Source of the DNA: Pseudoroseicyclus aestuarii
GTDB lineage: Bacteria; Pseudomonadota; Alphaproteobacteria; Rhodobacterales; Rhodobacteraceae
Assembly: GCF_003217255.1 (NCBI RefSeq)
Contig: NZ_QJTE01000002.1
Location: 496,001-560,000 of the forward strand
Direction of reading: 5' to 3'
Length of the DNA stretch: 64,000 bases
The position numbers were made by a program, and so were the translations under genes. A model generated the notes under the pieces. The model saw nothing but the letters and a program-made list of their open reading frames with translations. It was not told the DNA's origin and did no database searches. Shown here piece after piece: positions 37,392-45,634 of the stretch. Position 1 is the stretch's first letter; the number at the start of each line of letters is the position of its first letter.

Positions 37392-37958
37392 TCAGGCGTG
37401 ACCCGCGCTGGCCGAAAGATTCAGCGGATCGACGCCCAGCGTCTTGAGCGCGGCGGCCCATTTATGCTCGCTCGCGCGGCCGAAGACGATGCCATGGGGC
37501 GCCTCGGCGATCAGCCAGCCGTTCTGCGCGATCTCCGCCTCGAGCTGGCCCGCGCCCCAGCCGGCATAGCCCAGTGCCAGCAGAGAGGACTGCGGCCCGC
37601 GCCCCTCGGCAATCGCCTCGAGCACATCGAGCGTCGCGGTCATCGAGGTGCCGGTGTCGATCTGCAGCGTCCCCTGCTCCGATTCGTAGTCCGCGCTGTG
37701 CAGGACGAAACCGCGCGTCTCCTCGACCGGCCCGCCGAGGTGCACGCGGATATCGCGCAGCTCGGGGCCCTTCTCGATATCCAGCTGCTCGAGCAGGTCG
37801 GCGAAGCGGATCTCGGGCGCCGGCTTGTTGACGATCAGCCCCATCGCGCCGTCGTCGGAATGGGCGCAGACGTAGATCACCGCCTGGCCGAAGCGCGGAT
37901 CGCCCATGTCGGGCATCGCGATGAGAAGCTTTCCGCTCAGGTCGGTGATATCGGTCAT
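37392..37958 (-). CDS. YqgE/AlgH family protein (UPF0301)
   Basis: A 188-residue conserved protein of unclear function. Signatures are [55 protein letters not shown] and [23 protein letters not shown]. It was first linked to alginate regulation in Pseudomonas, but most homologues are uncharacterised. No signal peptide. It is divergent from the DsbD-alpha-like gene, with roughly 100 bases between. Confidence 0.93.
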   Translation of the reverse strand: MTDITDLSGKLLIAMPDMGDPRFGQAVIYVCAHSDDGAMGLIVNKPAPEIRFADLLEQLDIEKGPELRDIRVHLGGPVEETRGFVLHSADYESEQGTLQIDTGTSMTATLDVLEAIAEGRGPQSSLLALGYAGWGAGQLEAEIAQNGWLIAEAPHGIVFGRASEHKWAAALKTLGVDPLNLSASAGHA

Positions 37959-38063
37959 GTCGATGAAATGTGGTGCATTCCCGCCGCGATCAAGGGGCGG
38001 CGCAGGGCCGTCTCTCCGCGAAGTGACTTAACATCGGCAGCGCGTTGGAGGATGTCCCTTGCC

Positions 38064-38864
38064 ATGCTCAATCGCTTCATCACCGCCTGCTGCGCCACGA
38101 TCTGCCTAGCCTGTCCTGCCGCTGCAGAGCGCGCGATGCCGCTGTCGCTGGCGGTGCTGCCGGGCTGGCAGGCCGAGGACGGGACCCGCATGGCCGCGCT
38201 GCGCCTGACGCTCGATCCGGGCTGGCACACCTACTGGCGCGTGCCCGGCGACGTCGGCATCCCGCCGCTGCTGGACTGGCAGGGCAGCGAGAACCTCGCC
38301 TCGGTGCAGGCGGCCTGGCCGGTGCCCGAGGTCCTGCGCGAGAACGGCATGATTTCTCTCGTCTATACCGATCAGGTGGTGATCCCGCTGGCCCTCACGC
38401 CAGAGCGGCCGGACCAGCCGATCCGCCTGCGGGGCGAGGTCGATCTGGGCGTCTGCGAGACGATCTGCATGCCGGTGGTGCTGGACATCTCCATCGACGT
38501 TGCGGCGGGCGAGGGGCGGCGCGATCCGGCGATCCTCGCGGCGATGCTGGACCGGCCGCAGACCGGCGCCGAGGCGGGGGCGCGCGGCGCCACCTGCCAC
38601 CTGTCCCCGGAGGGCAGTGATTACGCGCTGAGCGCCGAGGTGACCCTGCCGGCGCTGGCCGAGGAAGAGGTCGTTGTGGTCGAGGCGGCGGATCCCGCGC
38701 TCCATGCCCTGCCGGTCCCCGGCCGGCGCAGCGGTGAGCGTCTGACCGCGGTGACGGCGCTCACGGCCACTCAGCCGGGCGTGGCGGTCGACCGCTCGGC
38801 CCTGACGATCACCGTGCTGGGCGGCGGGCGCGCGGTGCAGATCGACGGCTGCACCGCCGGCTAG
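38064..38864 (+). CDS. DsbD-alpha-like (protein-disulfide reductase N-terminal domain) secreted protein
   Basis: A protein of about 266 residues with a signal peptide (LNRFITACCATICLACPAAA). The body matches the N-terminal thiol-disulfide domain of DsbD/ScsB: LDPGWHTYWRVPGDVGIPPLLDW, MISLVYTDQVVIPLAL and LGVCETICMPV, which holds the paired cysteines C-x3-C. The transmembrane and thioredoxin parts of full DsbD are absent. An in-frame ATG at 38052 directly abuts GGAGG, so I prefer 38064, though its spacing of 12 is long. It probably shuttles electrons in the periplasm. Its stop shares CTAG with the RND pump gene. Confidence 0.8.
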   Translation: MLNRFITACCATICLACPAAAERAMPLSLAVLPGWQAEDGTRMAALRLTLDPGWHTYWRVPGDVGIPPLLDWQGSENLASVQAAWPVPEVLRENGMISLVYTDQVVIPLALTPERPDQPIRLRGEVDLGVCETICMPVVLDISIDVAAGEGRRDPAILAAMLDRPQTGAEAGARGATCHLSPEGSDYALSAEVTLPALAEEEVVVVEAADPALHALPVPGRRSGERLTAVTALTATQPGVAVDRSALTITVLGGGRAVQIDGCTAG

Positions 38865-41800
38865 GCCCGCCGCGCCGCCAGTCCCGCCGCCAGCCGGATC
38901 GCCAGCAGAATAAGGGCCAGTGCCCCGAGGTAGAGCCCCAGCGCCGCGCCGAAGCCCTGCGGCAGGGCCGCCAGCGCCCAGGGCGCTGCGGGCCAGAGCG
39001 CGGGCACGATCAGCAGCACGAAAAGCGCCAGCGCCGCTGCGGCGGCAAGACCCATCGGCAGGCGCAGCACCGGCGCCCGCAGGCCCCGCCGCGCCGCCCG
39101 CACCCGCGCGGCCCAATCCGCCTGCACCGCCAGCAGCGCCGGCACCACGCAAAGCACCAGCACGAAGCCGAAGCCCAGGCCGTAGACCAGCGTGATCACC
39201 GTCGGCTTGAGGAATTCCGCTTGGCTCGAGGTTTCGTACATCAGCGGCGCAAGGCCGATCACCGTGGTCAGCGTGGTCAGGAAGACCGGGCGCAGCCGGT
39301 CCGTCGCGGCGTCGATGATGGCGGGCCCCAGCCCGCGCGCCTCGGAATACTCGTCCACCGTCGTCACCAGCACGATGGAATCGTTGATGATGATGCCGGC
39401 CATGCCGATCATCCCGACGATCGAGAACATCGAGATCGGGATCCCCCATAGCGCATGGCCCCAGATCGCCCCGATCAGGCCGAAGGGGATCACGCTCATC
39501 ACCACGACGGGGCGGGTCCAGCTGCCGAAGATCCAGCACAGCGCAAGGTAGATGCCGCCCAGGCAGAACAGCAGGCCGGTGCGGGCGTCGGACAGGAACT
39601 CCTCCTCCTGCTCGCTCAGGCCCGACAGGCGCGTGGTGACGCCGTAGTCCGCCTCGATTTGCGGCAGGACGCGCGCCTCGATCTGGGCCATGATCTCGCT
39701 CGCGCGGTCGGCGTCCTCGTCGTCGAGCCCGCCGTTGACCGAGATCTGCGCCACGCCGTTCTCGCGCCGCACGCTGGAAAAGCCGCTGCGCTGCTGGACG
39801 GTCACGATATCGGCCAGTGGCAGGGTCGCGCCGCCTTCGGTCCGCAGCAGCGTCCGGTCCAGGAAATCGGCCGTCAGCTCGTCCTCGGGCAGCTCGACGC
39901 GGATGCTGGCGGTGCGGGTGCCGACGGGGTAGGTCGCGGCCTCGATCCCGCCAAGGCGCTGGCGCAGCTCCTGTCCCAGAGCCTCGATGGTGAAGCCCAG
40001 CGCGCGTCCCTGCGGCGTCAGCGTCAGGATCATCTCCTCCATGTCGTAGGCGAGAGAATCCTCGAGCCCCGAGACCTCGGGGTAGGCAGCGAGCGCGGTC
40101 TTCAGCGCCTCGGCGGCGTCCTTCAGGGTCTGCGCCTCTGCGCCGGCCAGCTGGATGTCGATGGCATCGCCGCCGGGCCCCGCGCCCCAGCTTCGGAAGC
40201 TGAGGACCTCGGTCATCGGCAGGGTCTGCACCTCCTGCTGGAGGCGGGTCACGAAGGCGCTCGCCGTCATCGGGCGCTGGTCGCTGTCGGTCAGCTCGAC
40301 CTCGATCGCGCCCAGCTGCCAGTCCTCCTTGCTGTCGACGCCCGACAGGCCGCGCCCGGCGGTGCCGCCGGTCTGCGCGGTGACATAGGCGACGGGGTTC
40401 ACCCCGGTCTCCGCCTCGTAGGCCTCGCCAAGGTCGAGTGCGGCCTGCTGCAGCGCGATCATCTGCGCGCGGGTGTCGTCCCGCTCCGCGCTGTCGAGCA
40501 TGGCGAAATTGCCGGTCAGCACCCGCTGCTCGGGCGAGGAGAAGAAGCGCCACTGCACGTCCCCGCTGATGTAGAGCGCGACCTGCGAGGCAAGGCCCAG
40601 CACCGCCAGCGCCAGCACCGGGTAGCGCAGCGCCACGACGGCGGTGATGAAGGGCCGGAACAGCCTGTCCCGCACCCAGGAAAAGCCGCGGTCCACCTGC
40701 CGCGAGGGCCAGTCGTACCAGGGCTTTCCCGTCTGCCCGACCGAATGGCGCAGGTGGTTGGGCAGGATCACGAAGCATTCCACGAGCGAGGCGATCAGCA
40801 CGATGATGACGGTGACCGGGATCGCCTGCATCAGGTCGCCGAAGCGCCCGCCGACCGTGACCAGCCCGAAGAAGGCGATGACCGTCGTCAGGGTCGAGCA
40901 GAAGACCGGCAGGAACATCCGCCGCGCCGCCGTCTCGGCGGCGGTGGCGGGCGCCTCGCCCAGCTGGCGGGCGCGGAAATCGGCATGTTCGCCCACCACG
41001 ATGGCATCGTCGACGACGATCCCCAGCGTCAGGATCAGCGCGAAGAGCGACATGATGTTCAGCGTCATGCCGAAGGCATACATCAGCGCGATGCCGCCCA
41101 GCATGGCCGCGGGGATCCCCAGCGCCACCCAGATCGCCGTGCGCGCGCTGAGAAACAGGAACAGCAGCAGCACCACGAGGCCGAGGCCCATCGCCCCATT
41201 GTCCAGCAGCAGGCGCAGGCGGCCCGTGATCTCCTCGGCGCGGCTGTCGACCAGATCGACCGAGACGCCCTGCGGCACGCCGGCGCGGACCTGCCGCGCG
41301 ACCTCCTCGACGCTGGATTGCAGCGCGATGGTATCGCCTGTGGCCGAGCGGCTGACATGGATGCGCACCGCCGGATCCGCCCCGACGAACAGCGCGGCGT
41401 CGCGGGTCGGGCCCTGCTCTTCGACGCGGGCGACATCGCCGACGGTCAGCTGCGTGCCGTCCGCCTCCTGGCGCAGCACGATGGCGGCGATCTCGTCGGC
41501 GCCGCGGCGGGCGGTGCCGGTGCGGATGCGGGCGTCGCCCGCTTCGCCCGCCGGGCTGGCAGAGACTTCCTGCGCGATGGCCTGCGCGACATCGGAAAGG
41601 CCGATGTCGTAGCGGATCAGCGACAGCGAGGGCACGGTGACCAGCGTCTCGGGCGCGGTGACGCCGCTGACCTCGGCCTGGGTGACACCCTGCGCGAAAA
41701 GCTGCTGCACCATGCCATCGGCGATCCGGGCAAGCTGATCGACCCCGATCGGGCCGGTCACAACGACGTCCGTCACCGTGTCCGACCAGCCGCCGCGCCG

Positions 41801-42208
41801 CACCACCGGATCGTCGACGCCGTCGGGCAGGCCCGAAACCTCGTCGACGGCGGCCTGCACGTCGCGCTCGGCGCGGTCCATGTCGTAGTTCGGCTCGAAC
41901 TCCAGCCGCAGGCGGGCGCTGCCTTCCGAGGCGCGGGCGTCGGTCTCGGTCACCCCGGTGACGGCCTGAAACGCGGGCTGCAGAAGCTGCACGATGCCGG
42001 CATCGACATCCTCGGCCCCCGCGCCGTCCCAGGAGACGCGCACGTCGATGGAATCGATCACCACGTCGGGAAAGAACTGCGCCCGCATCCGCGGCAGGGC
42101 GAAAAGGCCCGCCACCACCATCAGGCACAGCACGAGGTTCGCGGCGGTGCCGTGGCGGGTGAAATAGGACAGCAGGCCGCCCGCGGGCTGGCCGTCAGGC
42201 CGGGCCAT
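38861..42208 (-). CDS. RND-family efflux transporter permease
   Basis: A 1115-residue inner-membrane proton-driven exporter. The 12-helix RND plan is visible, with two large periplasmic domains. TM4 holds the proton-relay pair in LGIVVDDAIVVGEHADFRAR. Other motifs are FFPDVVIDSIDVRVSWDGAGAEDVD at the start and IWGHALWGIPISMFSIVGMIGMAGIIINDSIVLV. It is the AcrB/MdtB-like type with a C-terminal extension of extra hydrophobic segments (VLALFVLLIVPALWP, LGLYLGALALILLAIRLAAGL), beyond the usual 1040 or so residues. Substrate unknown; the adaptor gene overlaps upstream. Confidence 0.93.
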   Translation of the reverse strand: MARPDGQPAGGLLSYFTRHGTAANLVLCLMVVAGLFALPRMRAQFFPDVVIDSIDVRVSWDGAGAEDVDAGIVQLLQPAFQAVTGVTETDARASEGSARLRLEFEPNYDMDRAERDVQAAVDEVSGLPDGVDDPVVRRGGWSDTVTDVVVTGPIGVDQLARIADGMVQQLFAQGVTQAEVSGVTAPETLVTVPSLSLIRYDIGLSDVAQAIAQEVSASPAGEAGDARIRTGTARRGADEIAAIVLRQEADGTQLTVGDVARVEEQGPTRDAALFVGADPAVRIHVSRSATGDTIALQSSVEEVARQVRAGVPQGVSVDLVDSRAEEITGRLRLLLDNGAMGLGLVVLLLFLFLSARTAIWVALGIPAAMLGGIALMYAFGMTLNIMSLFALILTLGIVVDDAIVVGEHADFRARQLGEAPATAAETAARRMFLPVFCSTLTTVIAFFGLVTVGGRFGDLMQAIPVTVIIVLIASLVECFVILPNHLRHSVGQTGKPWYDWPSRQVDRGFSWVRDRLFRPFITAVVALRYPVLALAVLGLASQVALYISGDVQWRFFSSPEQRVLTGNFAMLDSAERDDTRAQMIALQQAALDLGEAYEAETGVNPVAYVTAQTGGTAGRGLSGVDSKEDWQLGAIEVELTDSDQRPMTASAFVTRLQQEVQTLPMTEVLSFRSWGAGPGGDAIDIQLAGAEAQTLKDAAEALKTALAAYPEVSGLEDSLAYDMEEMILTLTPQGRALGFTIEALGQELRQRLGGIEAATYPVGTRTASIRVELPEDELTADFLDRTLLRTEGGATLPLADIVTVQQRSGFSSVRRENGVAQISVNGGLDDEDADRASEIMAQIEARVLPQIEADYGVTTRLSGLSEQEEEFLSDARTGLLFCLGGIYLALCWIFGSWTRPVVVMSVIPFGLIGAIWGHALWGIPISMFSIVGMIGMAGIIINDSIVLVTTVDEYSEARGLGPAIIDAATDRLRPVFLTTLTTVIGLAPLMYETSSQAEFLKPTVITLVYGLGFGFVLVLCVVPALLAVQADWAARVRAARRGLRAPVLRLPMGLAAAAALALFVLLIVPALWPAAPWALAALPQGFGAALGLYLGALALILLAIRLAAGLAARRA

Positions 42209-43674
42209 CAGCCGCCCATCCTTGTCTCGATCCGTGTCACCGTCTCTGCCGGGACCATGGGCGCGCGCAGCTGCGCCAGCAGCCTTTCGCGGGTATCCTC
42301 GGGGAGGCCATCGTTCTCTTCGATATAGGCCAGCAGCCTGTCCCGCCGGTCGGGGGACAGCGCGATCATCTCGGGCGCTGCCTCGGCGCTTTGCGTCTCG
42401 GCCTCCTCGGACCTCTGCGCCGGCTCGGCGCGCAGCCCGGCGCCCAGCAGCGGCGTGCGCAGGGCGACGACCTCCTGCCCGGCGAGGTCGGGCGCCCGCA
42501 CCAGCACGTCGTCGCCCTGCCGCCGCACCAGCTGCGCCTCGGCCAGCGCCAGCCGCCCGTCCCGCAGCACCAGCACCGTCCCGTCCGAGGCGAGCGCTGT
42601 GGCCGGCAGCCGCGCCAGCCCGTCCAGCGGCGGCTCCTGAATCGCGACGGTGACGAAATCGCCGGGCCGCAGGAAAGGGGCCGCATCCAGCGCGGCATAG
42701 ATCAGCCGCCCCGTCTGCCCCTCGGCCACCGCGGCGCTTTCGCGGGTGATGCGGCCCGTGGCGGTCAGGTCGAGGTCCTGCGCGGGCAGGGTGGCCGTGA
42801 CCTCGGCGGCAATGAGGTCGCCGCCCTCGCCCAGAAGCTGCGCATATTGAGAGGTCGAGATGCGGAAGGAGACCTCCAGCTGCGCGGGATCGAGCAGCGT
42901 GGCCAGCGCCTCGTTCTGGCTGACCCGCACCCCCTGCGCCACGGCGACATCCGAGAGAACGCCGCCGAAGGCCGCGGTCAGGCGCGTGTCCTCCAGCGCC
43001 CGCTCCGCCTCGGTCACGGCAAGCTCGCTACGGGTCAGGGCAGTAGCGGCCTGATCGACCCGCGCCTCGGCCTGGTTCACCGCCTCGCGCGCGGTCAGCA
43101 CGGCCTGCTCGGCGCTGGCGGCGGCCAGCTCTGCCGTTTCGAGGTCGGCGGCGGTCGAAAAGCCGCCATCGTCCAGGGTCCGCTGCCGCTCCAGCGCGCG
43201 GGTCCGCAACTCGGCCTGGCTGCGGGCGGCGGCCAGCTCGTCCTCAGACAGGGTGACGGAGCGGCGGGCATCGCGCTGCTCGGCCTGGGCATCCGACAGA
43301 TCGGCCTGCGCGCGCGTCAACTCGGCCTGGGCCGTGGCGGGGTCGATAATCAGCAGCCTCTGGCCCGCGCTCACGGCGCCGCCTTCGACGAAAGCCTCGT
43401 CGATCTCGGTCACGATGCCCGAGGCGGGGGCGCGCAGGTCCAGTGTCCGGCCCGCCTGCACCTGCCCGTAGACCGTCAGGATCGGGGCGATGGTCTCGGG
43501 GGTGACTGTGACCGTGCTGACTGTCGTCACGGGTTCGCGCTGCTCGAATTGGCGCGGCTGCTGCGACAGGCGCGATTGCGCCGCGCCCCAGAGGATCGCC
43601 CCGGCCCAGGCCAGAAGCGCCAGGGTCAGGGCCATCAGGAAAAGGCCGGTCAGGGATCGGCTTAGAAATTTCAT
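42208..43674 (-). CDS. RND efflux periplasmic adaptor (HlyD/MFP family)
   Basis: A 488-residue membrane fusion protein that joins the RND pump to an outer-membrane channel. The N-terminal helix (LTGLFLMALTLALLAWAGAILWG) anchors it. The lipoyl half-motif is LDLRAPASGIVTEIDEAFVEGGAVSAGQRLL, followed by a long coiled coil (ELTRAQADLSDAQAEQRDARR onward) and the second half LTAAFGGVLSDVAVAQGV. A long C-terminal extension (about 410-488) carries a Glu/Ala-rich stretch. Stop and pump start overlap by one base (TGATG). No outer-membrane factor gene is adjacent. Confidence 0.93.
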   Translation of the reverse strand: MKFLSRSLTGLFLMALTLALLAWAGAILWGAAQSRLSQQPRQFEQREPVTTVSTVTVTPETIAPILTVYGQVQAGRTLDLRAPASGIVTEIDEAFVEGGAVSAGQRLLIIDPATAQAELTRAQADLSDAQAEQRDARRSVTLSEDELAAARSQAELRTRALERQRTLDDGGFSTAADLETAELAAASAEQAVLTAREAVNQAEARVDQAATALTRSELAVTEAERALEDTRLTAAFGGVLSDVAVAQGVRVSQNEALATLLDPAQLEVSFRISTSQYAQLLGEGGDLIAAEVTATLPAQDLDLTATGRITRESAAVAEGQTGRLIYAALDAAPFLRPGDFVTVAIQEPPLDGLARLPATALASDGTVLVLRDGRLALAEAQLVRRQGDDVLVRAPDLAGQEVVALRTPLLGAGLRAEPAQRSEEAETQSAEAAPEMIALSPDRRDRLLAYIEENDGLPEDTRERLLAQLRAPMVPAETVTRIETRMGG

Positions 43675-43785
43675 CGTTTGCGGGTCCGGGTTTGCCTGGC
43701 AGAAGCCTGCGGGGGGCAGGCGTTCTTGTCCATGCCAAAGCCCTTCAACGTTGCATGAGCGGGCGTCCGTCGCGGGTCGCCGCCT

Positions 43786-44316
<531 letters not shown>

Positions 44317-44355
44317 GGCTGTCTCCAGAAGGGCTGCGGGGCCAGGCAGGGCGCG

Positions 44356-45183
44356 TCAGGGGGCAAGCCGGGCCTTCAGGGCTAGAAGGTCGGCCCAGGC
44401 GTCGCGCTTGCCGGATGGGTTGTCCAGAAGCCGCGCGGGCGGCAGCATCGGCAGGGCGGGGCGGCCCAGCGCCTCGGCCCAGGTGCCGCGCAGACGCAGG
44501 GCACTGCCGCCCAGCAGCGCATGGCAGGCCGCGCCCATCGGCACGATCACCGCCGGATCGACCAGCGCCACCTGCCGCTCGAGGAAGGGGCGCAGCATCG
44601 CCAGATCGCCCGGCTCGGGCGGGCGGTCGCCGGGCGGGCGCCAGGGCAGGATCGCGGCGGCATAGGCAGCCTGGGCGGCGTCCTCGGCATCGAAGGAGAG
44701 GCCGATGGCCGCCAGCATCCGGTCCATCAGCCCGGCGGCGGGGCCGGCGAAGACGGCGCCGGTGCGTTCCTCTTCGGCGCCGGGCGGATCGGCGATCAGC
44801 ATGACCCGCGCCGCGGGGCTGCCCTGCCCGAAGATCGTCGCCCGCGCCCCGCGCCTGAGCGGGCAGAGGGTGAAGCCATCCAGCGCCGCCTCGAGCGCGG
44901 CCAGATCGCCGGCCCCCTGCGCCGCGGCCCGCGCGGCCTCCACCGGGTCCGGCCCGTCCCGCGGCGGGGCAGGCTGGGCCTGCTGCGGCGCGCTGCGCGC
45001 GGCCTCGCCCGCGGGCATGTCGGGGGCGGCGGGCGCCGAGCGCGGGGCGGCGGGACGCGGCGGGGCAGCGTCGGTCAGCGTGGTGCGGTCAAGCGGCGCG
45101 TCGAGCATCGCCTCGTCCACGCCCATCTCGATCTGCCAGTCGAGCAGCGCGCGCGCCGTCCAGTAATCGAGCTGCTGTGTCAT
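44356..45183 (-). CDS. Uracil-DNA glycosylase family 4/5-like protein with degenerate Fe-S and catalytic motifs
   Basis: A 275-residue homologue of the iron-sulfur uracil-DNA glycosylases. An N-terminal Pro/Ala linker (40-80) precedes the core. Motif 1 reads IADPPGAEEERTGAVFAG where family 4 has G-E-A-P-G. Of the usual four cluster cysteines only C107 remains; the partner is R110, the C in the VVKCRPP motif is W181, and that in the AxxCRPFL motif is L197. Motif 2 has LPPARLL in place of HPAxLL. The fold seems intact, but I doubt normal cluster binding or excision activity. It is followed by moaB. Confidence 0.8.
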   Translation of the reverse strand: MTQQLDYWTARALLDWQIEMGVDEAMLDAPLDRTTLTDAAPPRPAAPRSAPAAPDMPAGEAARSAPQQAQPAPPRDGPDPVEAARAAAQGAGDLAALEAALDGFTLCPLRRGARATIFGQGSPAARVMLIADPPGAEEERTGAVFAGPAAGLMDRMLAAIGLSFDAEDAAQAAYAAAILPWRPPGDRPPEPGDLAMLRPFLERQVALVDPAVIVPMGAACHALLGGSALRLRGTWAEALGRPALPMLPPARLLDNPSGKRDAWADLLALKARLAP

Positions 45184-45264
45184 GCCGCCCAGCCTACCGC
45201 CTTCGCGCGCAAAGGGGCAGGGGGTGCGGCACCGGCGCGCGCCTGACGCGGCGCGCGGCAGGCA

Positions 45265-45594
45265 TCAGGCCTTCTTCTGATGCTTGTCGATCCAGTCGCG
45301 CAGCTCCTCGGTTTCGGACCGCGCCTCGCGCAGGCCCTCCATCGCGGTGCGCAGCTCGGCCTCGAGCTGCTGGTTGCGGGCATTGAGCTTCGCTTCCTGC
45401 TCTTCCATCTGGATCAGCGCCTCGTCGCGCGTCTCCTCGGCATCGTGCAGGGCCTGCGCCATGCGATCCAGCTCGCCGATCTCGGCCCGGGTGACGCGGG
45501 TGAAGCGGTAGACCAGCCAGTTCGCGAACCAGCCAAGGGCAAAGGCCACGAACAGGATGACTGCCGTCACCACGATGAATTCCGTCCTGTTCAC
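45265..45594 (-). CDS. Membrane-anchored coiled-coil protein, function unknown
   Basis: A 109-residue protein. One transmembrane helix spans about 6-30 (FIVVTAVILFVAFALGWFANWLVY), followed by a charged coiled coil from 36 to the end (heptad-like LDRMAQALHDAEETRDEALIQ and onward). It starts with GTG at 45594. It sits 40 bases downstream of the OmpA-family gene on the same strand, so an envelope role such as scaffolding is plausible. No known family recognised. Confidence 0.7.
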   Translation of the reverse strand: MNRTEFIVVTAVILFVAFALGWFANWLVYRFTRVTRAEIGELDRMAQALHDAEETRDEALIQMEEQEAKLNARNQQLEAELRTAMEGLREARSETEELRDWIDKHQKKA

Positions 45595-45634
45595 GCCGCG
45601 CGTCCCTTCATGTCTCGTCCTGTTCCTGTGCCGT

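Noticed and set aside
38052-38063. Upstream ATG as the start of the DsbD-alpha-like gene
   Set aside because: GGAGG directly abuts it with no spacing, and the next in-frame ATG gives a cleaner signal peptide. The choice is not certain.
39190-39199. CGTGATCACC inside the RND gene as a further sdh-type operator
   Set aside because: It matches only the inner eight bases, lies deep in coding sequence, and is not near a promoter.
38106-42128. A 1340-codon minus-strand frame overlapping the RND pump in another frame, and a 957-codon plus-strand frame antisense to it
   Set aside because: Both are shadows of the RND transporter gene, whose own frame has all family motifs.
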